Below are positions 22,098 to 31,873 of a stretch of 41,913 nt of DNA, piece by piece (within the stretch, counting starts at the first letter, position 1; every line of letters begins with the position of its first letter). A model generated the notes under the pieces. The model saw nothing but the letters and a program-made list of their open reading frames with translations. It was not told the DNA's origin and searched no databases. The DNA comes from Stenotrophomonas sp. MYb238 (GTDB lineage Bacteria > Pseudomonadota > Gammaproteobacteria > Xanthomonadales > Xanthomonadaceae), in the NCBI RefSeq assembly GCF_009496535.1, contig NZ_WIDL01000007.1:126045-167957 (forward strand), read 5' to 3'. A program made the position numbers and the translations under genes.

Positions 22098-24377
22098 TCA
22101 GGCGGAGTTGGCCTGCGGCCGCGAGGCGGCGCTCGCGTCGGCACCGGCGCCGGCCGGAGTGTCGGCGCGCACCCAGCGCAGCCCTTCCAGCAACGGCATC
22201 GGCCGGGCGTAGTGGTAGCCCTGCCCCCAGTGCACGCCGAGCTTGTGCAGGCAGGCGGCGGTGTCCTCGTCCTCGACGTACTCGGCCACCACCTCGGCGC
22301 CGCAGGCGCGCGCCACCGCCACCGAGGCCTGCACCATCGCGTAGTCGCGGTGCTCGCGGGTGATGTTGCGCACGAACGACCCGTCGATCTTGATGATGTC
22401 CACCGGCAGTTCCTTGAGCCGCGCGAAACTCTGCATGCCCACGCCGAAATCGTCGATGGCGATGCGGCAGCCGCGCGCGCGCAGTTCGTCGAGCAGTTGC
22501 CCCGCCTGCTCGGCGCTGAAGATGGCCACGGTCTCGGTGATCTCGAAGCAGAGCCGCGAGAGCGGCAAGGGCGCCTGTTCCAGCAGTTCCAGCAGGCGCA
22601 CGCGGAAGCTCTCCGACGCCAGGCTCTGTCCGGTCAGGTTCACCGAGATGTGGGCGCAGTCCACCGCCAGTTCCGGCACCTGCCGCAACTGCGCGAACAG
22701 TTCGGTCACCACCGCCAGGTCCAGTTCGGGACCGCGCCGCGCGGCCTCGACCGCCGGCAGGAAGCGGTCCGGCCGCAGCAGGTCGCCATGCTCGTCGCGC
22801 AGGCGGCACAGCACTTCGCCGACGGCCCCGCTCTCCGGCCGGCGCCTGCCCAGCGGCAGCACCGGCTGGAAGAACAGCACCAGCCCGTCGGGACGGCGCA
22901 GGTGCGCAAGCGCCGCGCTGGCCCCGTGCAGGCGCGCCTGCGCCTGCTGCAAGGTGGCGCGCTCGGCGTTGGCGAACAGCGGCTCGACCTCGTTGCTGGC
23001 GCGCGCCTCGAACGCCAGGCTGGAGGCCAGCATCAGCGCGCCGTCCAGATCCAGTCCGGTGTCGCCGCCGAAGCGCGCCACGCCCAGGTACGGCAACAGG
23101 CGCACGTTGCGCCCGTCCACGACGAAGCCGGGCTGTTCGATATCGCGCAGCAGGCCGGCCCAGTCGATCCGGCCGCCGCATTCGGCCAGCAGCGCGAACT
23201 GCCCGCTGCCCAGGTAACAGCAGTTCACGTCGTGGGCCTCCAGCCGCGCGGCGACCTCGGTCATCACCATCGACTGCGCGCCCAGGCCATACCCCACCGC
23301 CAGCGTGTCGGTCTGGTCCAGCAGCAGGCAGGCCAGGCCGCAGGCTTCCGGCCGCTGCGCGGCCTGCCGCCGCAGCGCGCGCAGGTTGGGCAGGCCGGTC
23401 AGCGAATCGTGCTGCGCCTGCTCGTCCAGCCGCTGCGCCATGTCCTCGCGGTCGCGGTTGGCCAACAGGTAATAGAACAACACCACCAGCACGATGCCCA
23501 GTTCCAGCGCGAGGTGCAGCAGGTTGAGGAAACCCAGCGGCGCATGGCTCAGCGTGGCGGTGTCGCCCAGGCGGGAGGCCATCAGCAGCAACAGGCCGGC
23601 CAGCATCGGCAACGCCACCACCAGGCGCAGGTACAACATGCACCAGGCCATCACCGCCAGCGCGGCGATGCGGTAGTCGCTCAATACCAGCCCGCTCGGG
23701 GGCAGCGTGCCGAACTCCGTCTGCACCCGGCGGCTCAGGATGACGCTCGAGGCCAGGCCCACGCCCATCAACAGCGGCCACAGCGCCCAACGCCCGCTGC
23801 GCCGGACCAGCGGCGCGCGATGGCGCTCGCTCCAGGCCACGACCAGCGGCAGGGTGAGCGTGGCCACGCCGAAATACTTGGCGAACAACGTCTGGATCAG
23901 GCCCCCGAGCTGGCCGGCCGCGCCATAGGGAAGCCCGTACAGCAGGCCCAGCAACGCGGACCCGACCGGATAGGCGAGCAACCCGATCAGCGCGAAACGC
24001 GGCAGATCGCCGCGCGACACGACATCCTGCCCCGGCACTCTCGGCCAGCCCATGCCCCGCGCGCACAGCAGCGTCCAGACCAGGCCGCCGGCGGAAATCA
24101 CCAGGCCGATGCCGATCTGTACCGGCGTATAGGAAAAGGCCAGCGCGCGCGCAACCCAGCCCAGGGTGACCAGCAGGTAACAGCCCGGCAGCACCCAGCG
24201 GTCGCGTTCGAGCATGGCGATGGCCAGCAGCAATCCGGCGTGCAGGTGCACCAGCGAGGCCTTGGAGACATCGCCCCACAGCTCCAGCTGGTAGGGAACG
24301 GCCACCTGCTGCAGCAGCAGGCAAAGGCCACCCAACAGCAGAACCTTTCCCCCCCTGGTGGCCACCCATCGATGCAT
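22098..24377 (-). CDS. Membrane EAL-domain c-di-GMP phosphodiesterase (degenerate GGDEF)
   Basis: 759 residues from the ATG at 24377 (MHRWVATRGG), chosen because AGGGGAT lies 7-8 bases before it; an in-frame ATG at 24428 is the alternative. The first about 310 residues form 8-9 membrane helices, MASE-like. A GGDEF-like domain begins HDSLTGLPNLRALRR but its signature reads GSGQF, so cyclase activity is unlikely. The EAL domain keeps its key residues: GEVLCRL (E of the EAL site), VNLTGQ, FEITET, AIDDFG, IKIDGSFV and VVAEYVED. It should break down c-di-GMP at the inner membrane. It is the downstream member of a tandem pair. Confidence 0.9.
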   Translation of the reverse strand: MHRWVATRGGKVLLLGGLCLLLQQVAVPYQLELWGDVSKASLVHLHAGLLLAIAMLERDRWVLPGCYLLVTLGWVARALAFSYTPVQIGIGLVISAGGLVWTLLCARGMGWPRVPGQDVVSRGDLPRFALIGLLAYPVGSALLGLLYGLPYGAAGQLGGLIQTLFAKYFGVATLTLPLVVAWSERHRAPLVRRSGRWALWPLLMGVGLASSVILSRRVQTEFGTLPPSGLVLSDYRIAALAVMAWCMLYLRLVVALPMLAGLLLLMASRLGDTATLSHAPLGFLNLLHLALELGIVLVVLFYYLLANRDREDMAQRLDEQAQHDSLTGLPNLRALRRQAAQRPEACGLACLLLDQTDTLAVGYGLGAQSMVMTEVAARLEAHDVNCCYLGSGQFALLAECGGRIDWAGLLRDIEQPGFVVDGRNVRLLPYLGVARFGGDTGLDLDGALMLASSLAFEARASNEVEPLFANAERATLQQAQARLHGASAALAHLRRPDGLVLFFQPVLPLGRRRPESGAVGEVLCRLRDEHGDLLRPDRFLPAVEAARRGPELDLAVVTELFAQLRQVPELAVDCAHISVNLTGQSLASESFRVRLLELLEQAPLPLSRLCFEITETVAIFSAEQAGQLLDELRARGCRIAIDDFGVGMQSFARLKELPVDIIKIDGSFVRNITREHRDYAMVQASVAVARACGAEVVAEYVEDEDTAACLHKLGVHWGQGYHYARPMPLLEGLRWVRADTPAGAGADASAASRPQANSA

Positions 24378-24425
24378 GCGCGGATCCCCTGTACGCCGTC
24401 CGGGATCGACCACCGGCGACGAGGA

Positions 24426-24441
24426 CATGCTGGCACAAAAA
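24426..24441 (-). repeat. 16-bp element upstream of first EAL gene
   Basis: On the minus strand the sequence is TTTTTGTGCCAGCATG. An exact copy is at 27118-27133, 58 bp upstream of the other EAL gene's likely start. This copy ends 49 bp before the ATG at 24377. It overlaps the T-run of the terminator of the preceding gene. Confidence 0.6.
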
Positions 24442-24474
24442 GACCGCACCGGTTTCGTATCATCCGAAACCGGT
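24436..24474 (-). terminator. Terminator between the two EAL genes
   Basis: ACCGGTTTCG and CGAAACCGGT form a perfect 10-bp stem (24448-24457 with 24465-24474). On the minus strand it is followed after six bases by TTTTT (24441-24437). It begins directly after the stop codon of the upstream EAL gene, so the two EAL genes are probably separate transcripts. Confidence 0.7.
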
Positions 24475-27060
24475 TCAGACCTCCGGGGTACGGTCCAACC
24501 GGGCGCCGGAGGCCCATGCGGCCGTCATGTCCGCCTGGCAGGCCAGCATCTGCGCCAGCGGCGCGGGCCGCGCGAACAGATAGCCCTGGGCGAAGCCGCA
24601 CCCCAGGCGCGACAGCAGTTCGGCCTGCGCGGGTTCCTCCACGCCCTCGGCCACCACCTGTACGCCGAAGCCGTCGGCGATGCGCAGTACCGCGGTGACG
24701 ATGGCCGTGTCCGCCTGCGATGCCGGCAACCTGCGTACAAAGCTCTGGTCGATCTTGATGCAGTCAAAGCGCAGGCGGCTCAGGTACGCCAGCGAGGAGT
24801 ACCCGGTGCCGAAGTCGTCGATGGCGATCTTCACGCCCAACGCCTTGATGGCGCCGATGCGCTGCAGGGTGGCGTCGCCGCCATCGAGCAGCATGGACTC
24901 GGTCAACTCCAGCGTCAGCATGGCCGGCGGCAGGGCGCTGGAGGTCAACGCCTGCTCCAGCGTCATGACGAAGTCGGACTGGATCAGCTCGCGCGCGGAA
25001 ACATTGACGTGCAGTTCGAAGCCCGGCGGCAAGCGCGGCAGATGGGCGGCGATGTCGTGCGTGGCCTTGTGCAGCACCCAGCGGTCGATGCCCAGGATCA
25101 GGTCGGACTCTTCGGCCACCGGGATGAAGAGGCAAGGCGGCACCATGCCGCGCGCGGGGCTGGGCCAACGCACCAGCGCCTCGGCACCGCGCATGGTGCC
25201 CGTGGCCAGGTCCACCACCGGCTGGTAATGCAGCTGCAGTTCGTGTTTTTCCAGGGCCTGGCGCAGTTCCATGGCCAGGTGCCTGCGGCCATGCATGCGC
25301 TTGGCCAGTTCCGGTTCGTAGCGCACGCAGCGGCTGGCGCCGCGTTCGGCCTCGCTCAGGGCGATGCTGGCGTTGCGCAGCCATTCGGGCAGCGCGCCGG
25401 GTGTGAGCGTGCCCGTCACCATGCCGGCGCAGGCCTGCAGCAGGATGTCGTCTTCGCCCACGGAGAAGGGCCGGTCGAACAGTGCCAGCACCTGCTGGCC
25501 GTCGCTGCCGGCCTGTTCGCAAGCCGGCGCTTCCAGCCACAGCACCGCAAACTCGTTGTGGCCGGAACGGGCCAGCAGGGCCTGCGACTGCAGGTGCGCG
25601 CGCAGGCGATCGGCCACGGCCTGGAGCAGCTGGTCGCCGGTGTGGTGTCCCACGTCGTCGCGCAGGCTGCGGAAGTTCTGCAGCTCCAGCAGGCACAGTG
25701 CCGCCGGACGGGCACCGTCCGCGGTCGCGTCGTCGGCACGCTCGACCAGGCCCGACCGCGTCAGCAGCTGCGTCAAGCCGTCGAACTGCAGCAGCGCACG
25801 CATCTGTTCGAAGGACTGGTGCAACTGCTGGGCCATGTGGTTGAAGGCGTCCACCAGCGCGGAAAGCTCGATCAACGGCGTGACCGGCAACGTCCGGGCC
25901 GCGTCCCATTCGCCGCGGGCCAGGCGGTGCGCGGCCTGGGCGGTGACCTGGATCGGGCGTATCGCCCGTTGCAGCAACCACAGGCCGAACGCCAGGCCCA
26001 GGACCGCCAGCACCAGCGTGCTGGTCATGGCCTTGCGGCTGTCGGCGCGGATGCTGCTGACCAGGTCGGACTCGGGCAACACTGCCACGATGCGCCAATC
26101 TATGCCGCGCGGGTCGTGGAAAGGCGTGATCTGGGCGTGGTAGAGCTGGCCCTGCTCGGTGAAGCGCATGCGCACGGGGCCGTCGGCGGGCGCCGACCGC
26201 TCCAGCCAGCGGGCGGCGGCGCGCAGGGCCGCCGCCGGCGAATCGGACAGCCGCATGAGCGCCGGGGGCTGGTAGGCATCGCCCTTGCGCGCCAGCACCG
26301 ACTGCGGCAGGGAATGGGCGACCAGCCGGTCCTGCGCATCGATGATCGCGATATAGCCATTGCCGCGCAGCGGCTGCGTGCGCAGAAAGCGGCCCATGGT
26401 GCTCAGCCTGAGGTCGGCCGCCGCGACGCCGACCATCCCGTCGGCGGTCTTCACCACGGTGGAAGCGGACATGGCCACGTCGCCGCGCTCGCCGGTCACC
26501 ATGTAGATGGGCGACCAGCTCGTGCCTTCGGCCGTGGTGGCGTGCACATACCACGGCCTCACGCGCGGGTCGTAGCCGGGAAAGCTCCGCGCCGTGCCGG
26601 CAACCGGTTCGCGGCCTGCGAAGACCTGCAGGACGCCGTGGGTACTGTCGTCCTGCAGGATCAGGCGGTAGCGGCCATCGCTTTCGCGGCGCACGCCGGT
26701 GTATTCGCCGCCCACGCCACCGAAGCTCAGGACGCTGATCTGGTCGTACTGCGCATACAGCTGGGAAAAGGCGCGCAGCAGGTGCAGGTAGATGGGGCGC
26801 ATGTCGCCCGGCGTGTAGAGCCCGGCCTGCCCCAGCGCCTGGGCCAGGGCATGCTGCACCTGCAGGGGCGTTTCCAGATAGTCGACCAGCTGTTGCCGCG
26901 ATGCGGTGGTGATGGCATCCAGCAGGCGCATGCTTTCCTGGTTGATGAGCCGGTCCACCTGCCGCTGTTGCCAGAAAGACAGCAGGCCGACCGCCAGCGC
27001 AAAAACCGCGATGAACGGAACGATGACTCCGGTACGAAGCGAAATGCGGAAGGACGGCAT
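24475..27060 (-). CDS. Sensor c-di-GMP phosphodiesterase: dCache-HAMP-GGDEF(degenerate)-EAL
   Basis: 861 residues from the ATG at 27060 (MPSFRISLRTGV); in-frame starts at 27120 and 27156 are possible. A membrane helix (IVPFIAVFALAVGLLSFW) leads into a periplasmic double-Cache sensor (about 40-325, with FPGYDPRVRPWYVHA and AAADLRLSTM). A second helix, a HAMP linker (RPIQVTAQAAHRLARGEW), a GGDEF-like domain and an EAL domain follow. The GGDEF signature reads SGHNEF, so no cyclase activity is expected. The EAL domain is complete: GAEALVRW, NVSARELI, LELTES, IDDFGTGYSS, CIKIDQSFV, VAEGVEE. It should hydrolyse c-di-GMP in response to a periplasmic small-molecule ligand, probably an amino acid or organic acid by family habit. 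Confidence 0.91.
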   Translation of the reverse strand: MPSFRISLRTGVIVPFIAVFALAVGLLSFWQQRQVDRLINQESMRLLDAITTASRQQLVDYLETPLQVQHALAQALGQAGLYTPGDMRPIYLHLLRAFSQLYAQYDQISVLSFGGVGGEYTGVRRESDGRYRLILQDDSTHGVLQVFAGREPVAGTARSFPGYDPRVRPWYVHATTAEGTSWSPIYMVTGERGDVAMSASTVVKTADGMVGVAAADLRLSTMGRFLRTQPLRGNGYIAIIDAQDRLVAHSLPQSVLARKGDAYQPPALMRLSDSPAAALRAAARWLERSAPADGPVRMRFTEQGQLYHAQITPFHDPRGIDWRIVAVLPESDLVSSIRADSRKAMTSTLVLAVLGLAFGLWLLQRAIRPIQVTAQAAHRLARGEWDAARTLPVTPLIELSALVDAFNHMAQQLHQSFEQMRALLQFDGLTQLLTRSGLVERADDATADGARPAALCLLELQNFRSLRDDVGHHTGDQLLQAVADRLRAHLQSQALLARSGHNEFAVLWLEAPACEQAGSDGQQVLALFDRPFSVGEDDILLQACAGMVTGTLTPGALPEWLRNASIALSEAERGASRCVRYEPELAKRMHGRRHLAMELRQALEKHELQLHYQPVVDLATGTMRGAEALVRWPSPARGMVPPCLFIPVAEESDLILGIDRWVLHKATHDIAAHLPRLPPGFELHVNVSARELIQSDFVMTLEQALTSSALPPAMLTLELTESMLLDGGDATLQRIGAIKALGVKIAIDDFGTGYSSLAYLSRLRFDCIKIDQSFVRRLPASQADTAIVTAVLRIADGFGVQVVAEGVEEPAQAELLSRLGCGFAQGYLFARPAPLAQMLACQADMTAAWASGARLDRTPEV

Positions 27061-27117
27061 GCGCAAGGAGGATGGCCCAGGTGTCGGTTCACCGGAGAGC
27101 GACACCGGCGGCGGCGT

Positions 27118-27133
27118 CATGCTGGCACAAAAA
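27118..27133 (-). repeat. 16-bp element upstream of second EAL gene
   Basis: Exact second copy of TTTTTGTGCCAGCATG on the minus strand. Flanking bases differ from the first copy, so this is not a longer duplication. Confidence 0.6.
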
Positions 27134-27263
27134 CGGCGCCGCCGACTCCATGGCATCCGGCCGTGGCCGGGCCGTCCCGGCTACCGCAGGGACTCATGGG
27201 CGCAGGAGGGTAAACACCCTAGGTCGCCCATTCCCCGGAGCGACGCGGATGGCACGCGACAGG

Positions 27264-27294
27264 GGCGTGCCGGGACCATGGCCCCGGGCACGCC
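27264..27294 (-). terminator. Hairpin downstream of clpB
   Basis: GGCGTGCCGGG (27264-27274) pairs with CCCGGGCACGCC (27283-27294) with a one-base bulge. It starts 22 bp after the clpB stop. No T-run follows on the minus strand, so it may act with Rho or as an mRNA end stabiliser. Confidence 0.45.
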
Positions 27295-27315
27295 TGCTTC
27301 CCAGCTTCGGCCGGC

Positions 27316-29901
<2,586 letters not shown>

Positions 29902-29948
29902 GGTGGTCATCCCGAATCAGGGGCCGGCGCCGCCGGCGATACTCGTTC

Positions 29949-29976
29949 AGATGCGGTTGCGGCGGTGTGATTCAAG
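29949..29976 (-). promoter_or_regulatory. Sigma-32-like heat-shock promoter of clpB
   Basis: On the minus strand CTTGAAT (29976-29970) and CCGCATCT (29956-29949) match the heat-shock consensus CTTGAAA ... CCCCATNT, with 13 bases between them. It lies about 50 bp upstream of the clpB start. Confidence 0.6.
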
Positions 29977-30163
29977 CCCGCCACCGACAGCCATTCAGCC
30001 GCAACCATCTTGATCTTTCCAGTATCAAACACGGCAGGTGCGACGCCTTTGATCCAGCGCAATCACCTTCACCTTCCGTGAACCGCGCCACGCCGCGAAG
30101 CCATCCCCGAACGCCCTCCCCCAGCGGAAACCTCCTGCAGTCGCACTCGTCGGCGGCCCACGC

Positions 30164-30192
30164 TGGTCAAGCAGCGGCAGCGCCGCCATAAT
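30164..30192 (+). promoter_or_regulatory. Candidate sigma-70 promoter of the fecI-like gene
   Basis: TGGTCA (30164-30169), 17 bases, then CATAAT (30187-30192); these match the consensus at four and five of six positions. The Fur box begins at the -10, so bound Fur would block it. Confidence 0.5.
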
Positions 30193-30214
30193 TGATAACG
30201 ATTCTCAATTATCA
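30192..30214. promoter_or_regulatory. Fur box upstream of fecI-like gene
   Basis: TTGATAACGATTCTCAATTA and the following TCA match the Fur consensus GATAATGATAATCATTATC closely and stand out as AT-rich in this DNA. The wider AATTGA...TCAATT is palindromic. It overlaps the likely transcription start of the sigma factor gene 70 bp downstream. Confidence 0.8.
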
Positions 30215-30283
30215 CTCATCAACGGATCAGGCCACGCCACCGGAAGGTGAACAGGCGCCCCAGTCCCACTTCATGCGACCCTC

Positions 30284-30778
30284 ATGGCGGCCCAATCCGA
30301 AACCCTCGTCACGCTCTACCGCGACCACCACGCGTGGCTTCGCGGCTGGCTGGCCGGACGACTCGGCTGCCGCGAAGTCGCAGCCGATCTTGCACAGGAT
30401 ACGTTCGCGCGGCTGCTGGCCGGGCGCGACCTGCAGGGCGTGCTGGAGCCGCGCGCCTACCTGACCACTATCGCCAAGGGCCTGATGGCCAACTGGTGCC
30501 GCCGCCAATCGCTGGAGCGCGCCTATCTGGAAAGCCTGGCGGCATTGCCCGAACCGAGCATGCCCTCGGCCGAGCATCAGGCGCTGGTCCGCGAGGCCCT
30601 GCACCTGATCGACACCATGCTCGACAACTTGCCAGGCGATGCCCGCCAGGTGTTCCTGCTGGCGCAGTTCGAAGGCATCGGCTACGACGAAATATCCCGC
30701 CGGCTCGGCATTTCCCTGAGTACGGTCAAGCGCCACATGAAGCGCGCCCTCGTCGGCTGCCTGGCCCATGTCCCCTGA
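30284..30778 (+). CDS. ECF sigma factor, FecI-like
   Basis: 164 residues, the size of iron-starvation ECF sigma factors. Region 2 (about 8-75: LVTLYRDHHAWLRGWLAG, then AADLAQDTFARLLAG) and region 4 (about 115-160: LDNLPGDARQVFLLAQFEG, then ISRRLGISLSTVKRHMKRAL) are both complete. It should direct RNA polymerase to the receptor promoter when released by the FecR-like protein. Its last 11 bases overlap the next gene, so the two are translationally coupled. A Fur box lies in its promoter. In layout it corresponds to MbnI of methanobactin operons as well as to FecI. Confidence 0.92.
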   Translation: MAAQSETLVTLYRDHHAWLRGWLAGRLGCREVAADLAQDTFARLLAGRDLQGVLEPRAYLTTIAKGLMANWCRRQSLERAYLESLAALPEPSMPSAEHQALVREALHLIDTMLDNLPGDARQVFLLAQFEGIGYDEISRRLGISLSTVKRHMKRALVGCLAHVP

Positions 30779-31754
30779 CACTCCCCATCGGGAAGACCCG
30801 CTGGAACCGGCCGTGCTGGAGCAGGCCGCAGAGTGGATGCTGCGCCTGCACGACGGTGCCGGCAGCGAGGCCGACCGCCTGGCCTGCGAGCGCTGGCGCA
30901 ACGCATCGCCTGCCAACGCCCGCGCCTGGGCGCGGGTGGAGCGCCTGCAAGACCTGTTCGGCCAGGTGCCGCCCGCCATTGCCCTGCCGGTGCTGGGCCG
31001 CCCGGCCGACGCGGGGCGCCGCAACGCGATCAAGCACCTGGCGCTGCTGTTGAGCGCCGCACCCGGCGGCTGGCTGGGCTGGCAACTGTGGCAGCGCAGC
31101 GAATGGAGCGCCGACCAGCGCACCGCCACCGGCGAGCGCCGCCAGTTGCGCCTGCCCGACGGCAGCCGGGTCGAACTGGACACCGCCACCGCGCTGGACC
31201 TGCGCTTTGACGCCAGCGAACGCAGCGTGCGCCTGCGCGAGGGCCGGATCCTGGTGGAAACCGCCGCCGATCCGATCGCGCCGCCGCGTCCGTTCCGGGT
31301 GCGCACCGCCTTCGGCAACCTGCAGGCGCTGGGAACCCGTTTCGAAGTCCGCGCCATCGGCGGCCGCCACCGGATCATGGTGCTGGAAGGGGCGGTCCGC
31401 CTGGGCTTCGGCCTACCTACCGTGGAAACCCGGGTGGTCAACGCCGGGCAACTGGCATGGTTCGACGCCCACGGCTGCAGCGCACCGCTCGACGCCGACC
31501 CTGCGCAGGCGGCCTGGGTCGGCGGCATGCTCGCGGCCGACCGCATGCCGCTGGGCGAGCTGATCGGCGAACTGGCGCGCTACCGCAGCGGCCGGCTGCG
31601 CTGCGACCCCGAGGTGGCCGCGCTGGCCGTTTCCGGCGCGTTCCCGCTCGACGACATCGAGCGCAGCCTGGCGATGCTGGAAGCCATCTATCCGGTGGCC
31701 GTGCGCCGGGGCGCGGGCGGCTGGTGGATCACGGTAGGCCCGCGCGGGGCTTGA
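30768..31754 (+). CDS. FecR-like anti-sigma factor / signal transducer
   Basis: 328 residues. The cytoplasmic N-terminus (LEQAAEWMLRLHDGAGSEAD, then LACERWRNASPANARAWARV) is the DUF4880-type sigma-binding region. A short hydrophobic segment near 88-106 (KHLALLLSAAPGGWLGWQLW) should cross the inner membrane. The FecR domain follows (GERRQLRLPDGSRVELDTAT, ALDLRFDASERSVRLREGRI, GTRFEVR). The C-terminal part (VSGAFPLDDIERSLAMLEAI) resembles an STN-like fold. It would contact the receptor's signalling domain in the periplasm and hold or activate the sigma factor. It overlaps the sigma gene and lies upstream of the receptor, the canonical order. Confidence 0.9.
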   Translation: MSPDTPHREDPLEPAVLEQAAEWMLRLHDGAGSEADRLACERWRNASPANARAWARVERLQDLFGQVPPAIALPVLGRPADAGRRNAIKHLALLLSAAPGGWLGWQLWQRSEWSADQRTATGERRQLRLPDGSRVELDTATALDLRFDASERSVRLREGRILVETAADPIAPPRPFRVRTAFGNLQALGTRFEVRAIGGRHRIMVLEGAVRLGFGLPTVETRVVNAGQLAWFDAHGCSAPLDADPAQAAWVGGMLAADRMPLGELIGELARYRSGRLRCDPEVAALAVSGAFPLDDIERSLAMLEAIYPVAVRRGAGGWWITVGPRGA

Positions 31755-31801
31755 ACCCCGGCCCTTCCGCGCCGCATCCGGCGGCGGCAAACGCGTCGAA
31801 T

Positions 31802-31831
31802 GAAAAACGCCTGACACTTTTTGCGGTCTCG
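31802..31831 (+). promoter_or_regulatory. Candidate ECF (FecI-type) promoter of the receptor gene
   Basis: GAAAAA (31802-31807) and GTCTCG (31826-31831), 18 bases apart, resemble the GAAAAT ... CGTCTC pattern of FecI/FpvI-type promoters. It is placed in the 119-bp gap between the fecR-like gene and the receptor gene. Confidence 0.35.
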
Positions 31832-31873
31832 CGTGGCAAGCACTACGTATCCCCTTCATTCCGAACATTCCCC

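Noticed and set aside
24426-24441. TGGCAC within the 16-bp element as the -24 part of a sigma-54 promoter.
   Set aside because: It reads on the strand opposite to the EAL genes and no GC doublet at -12 with the right spacing follows.
31737-31765. On the minus strand GGGGTTCAAGCCCC looks like the T-arm of a tRNA; a similar GGGGCTTG string occurs near 41819.
   Set aside because: The loop is one base short for a T-arm, no D- or anticodon arm is found, and the site covers the end of the fecR-like gene.
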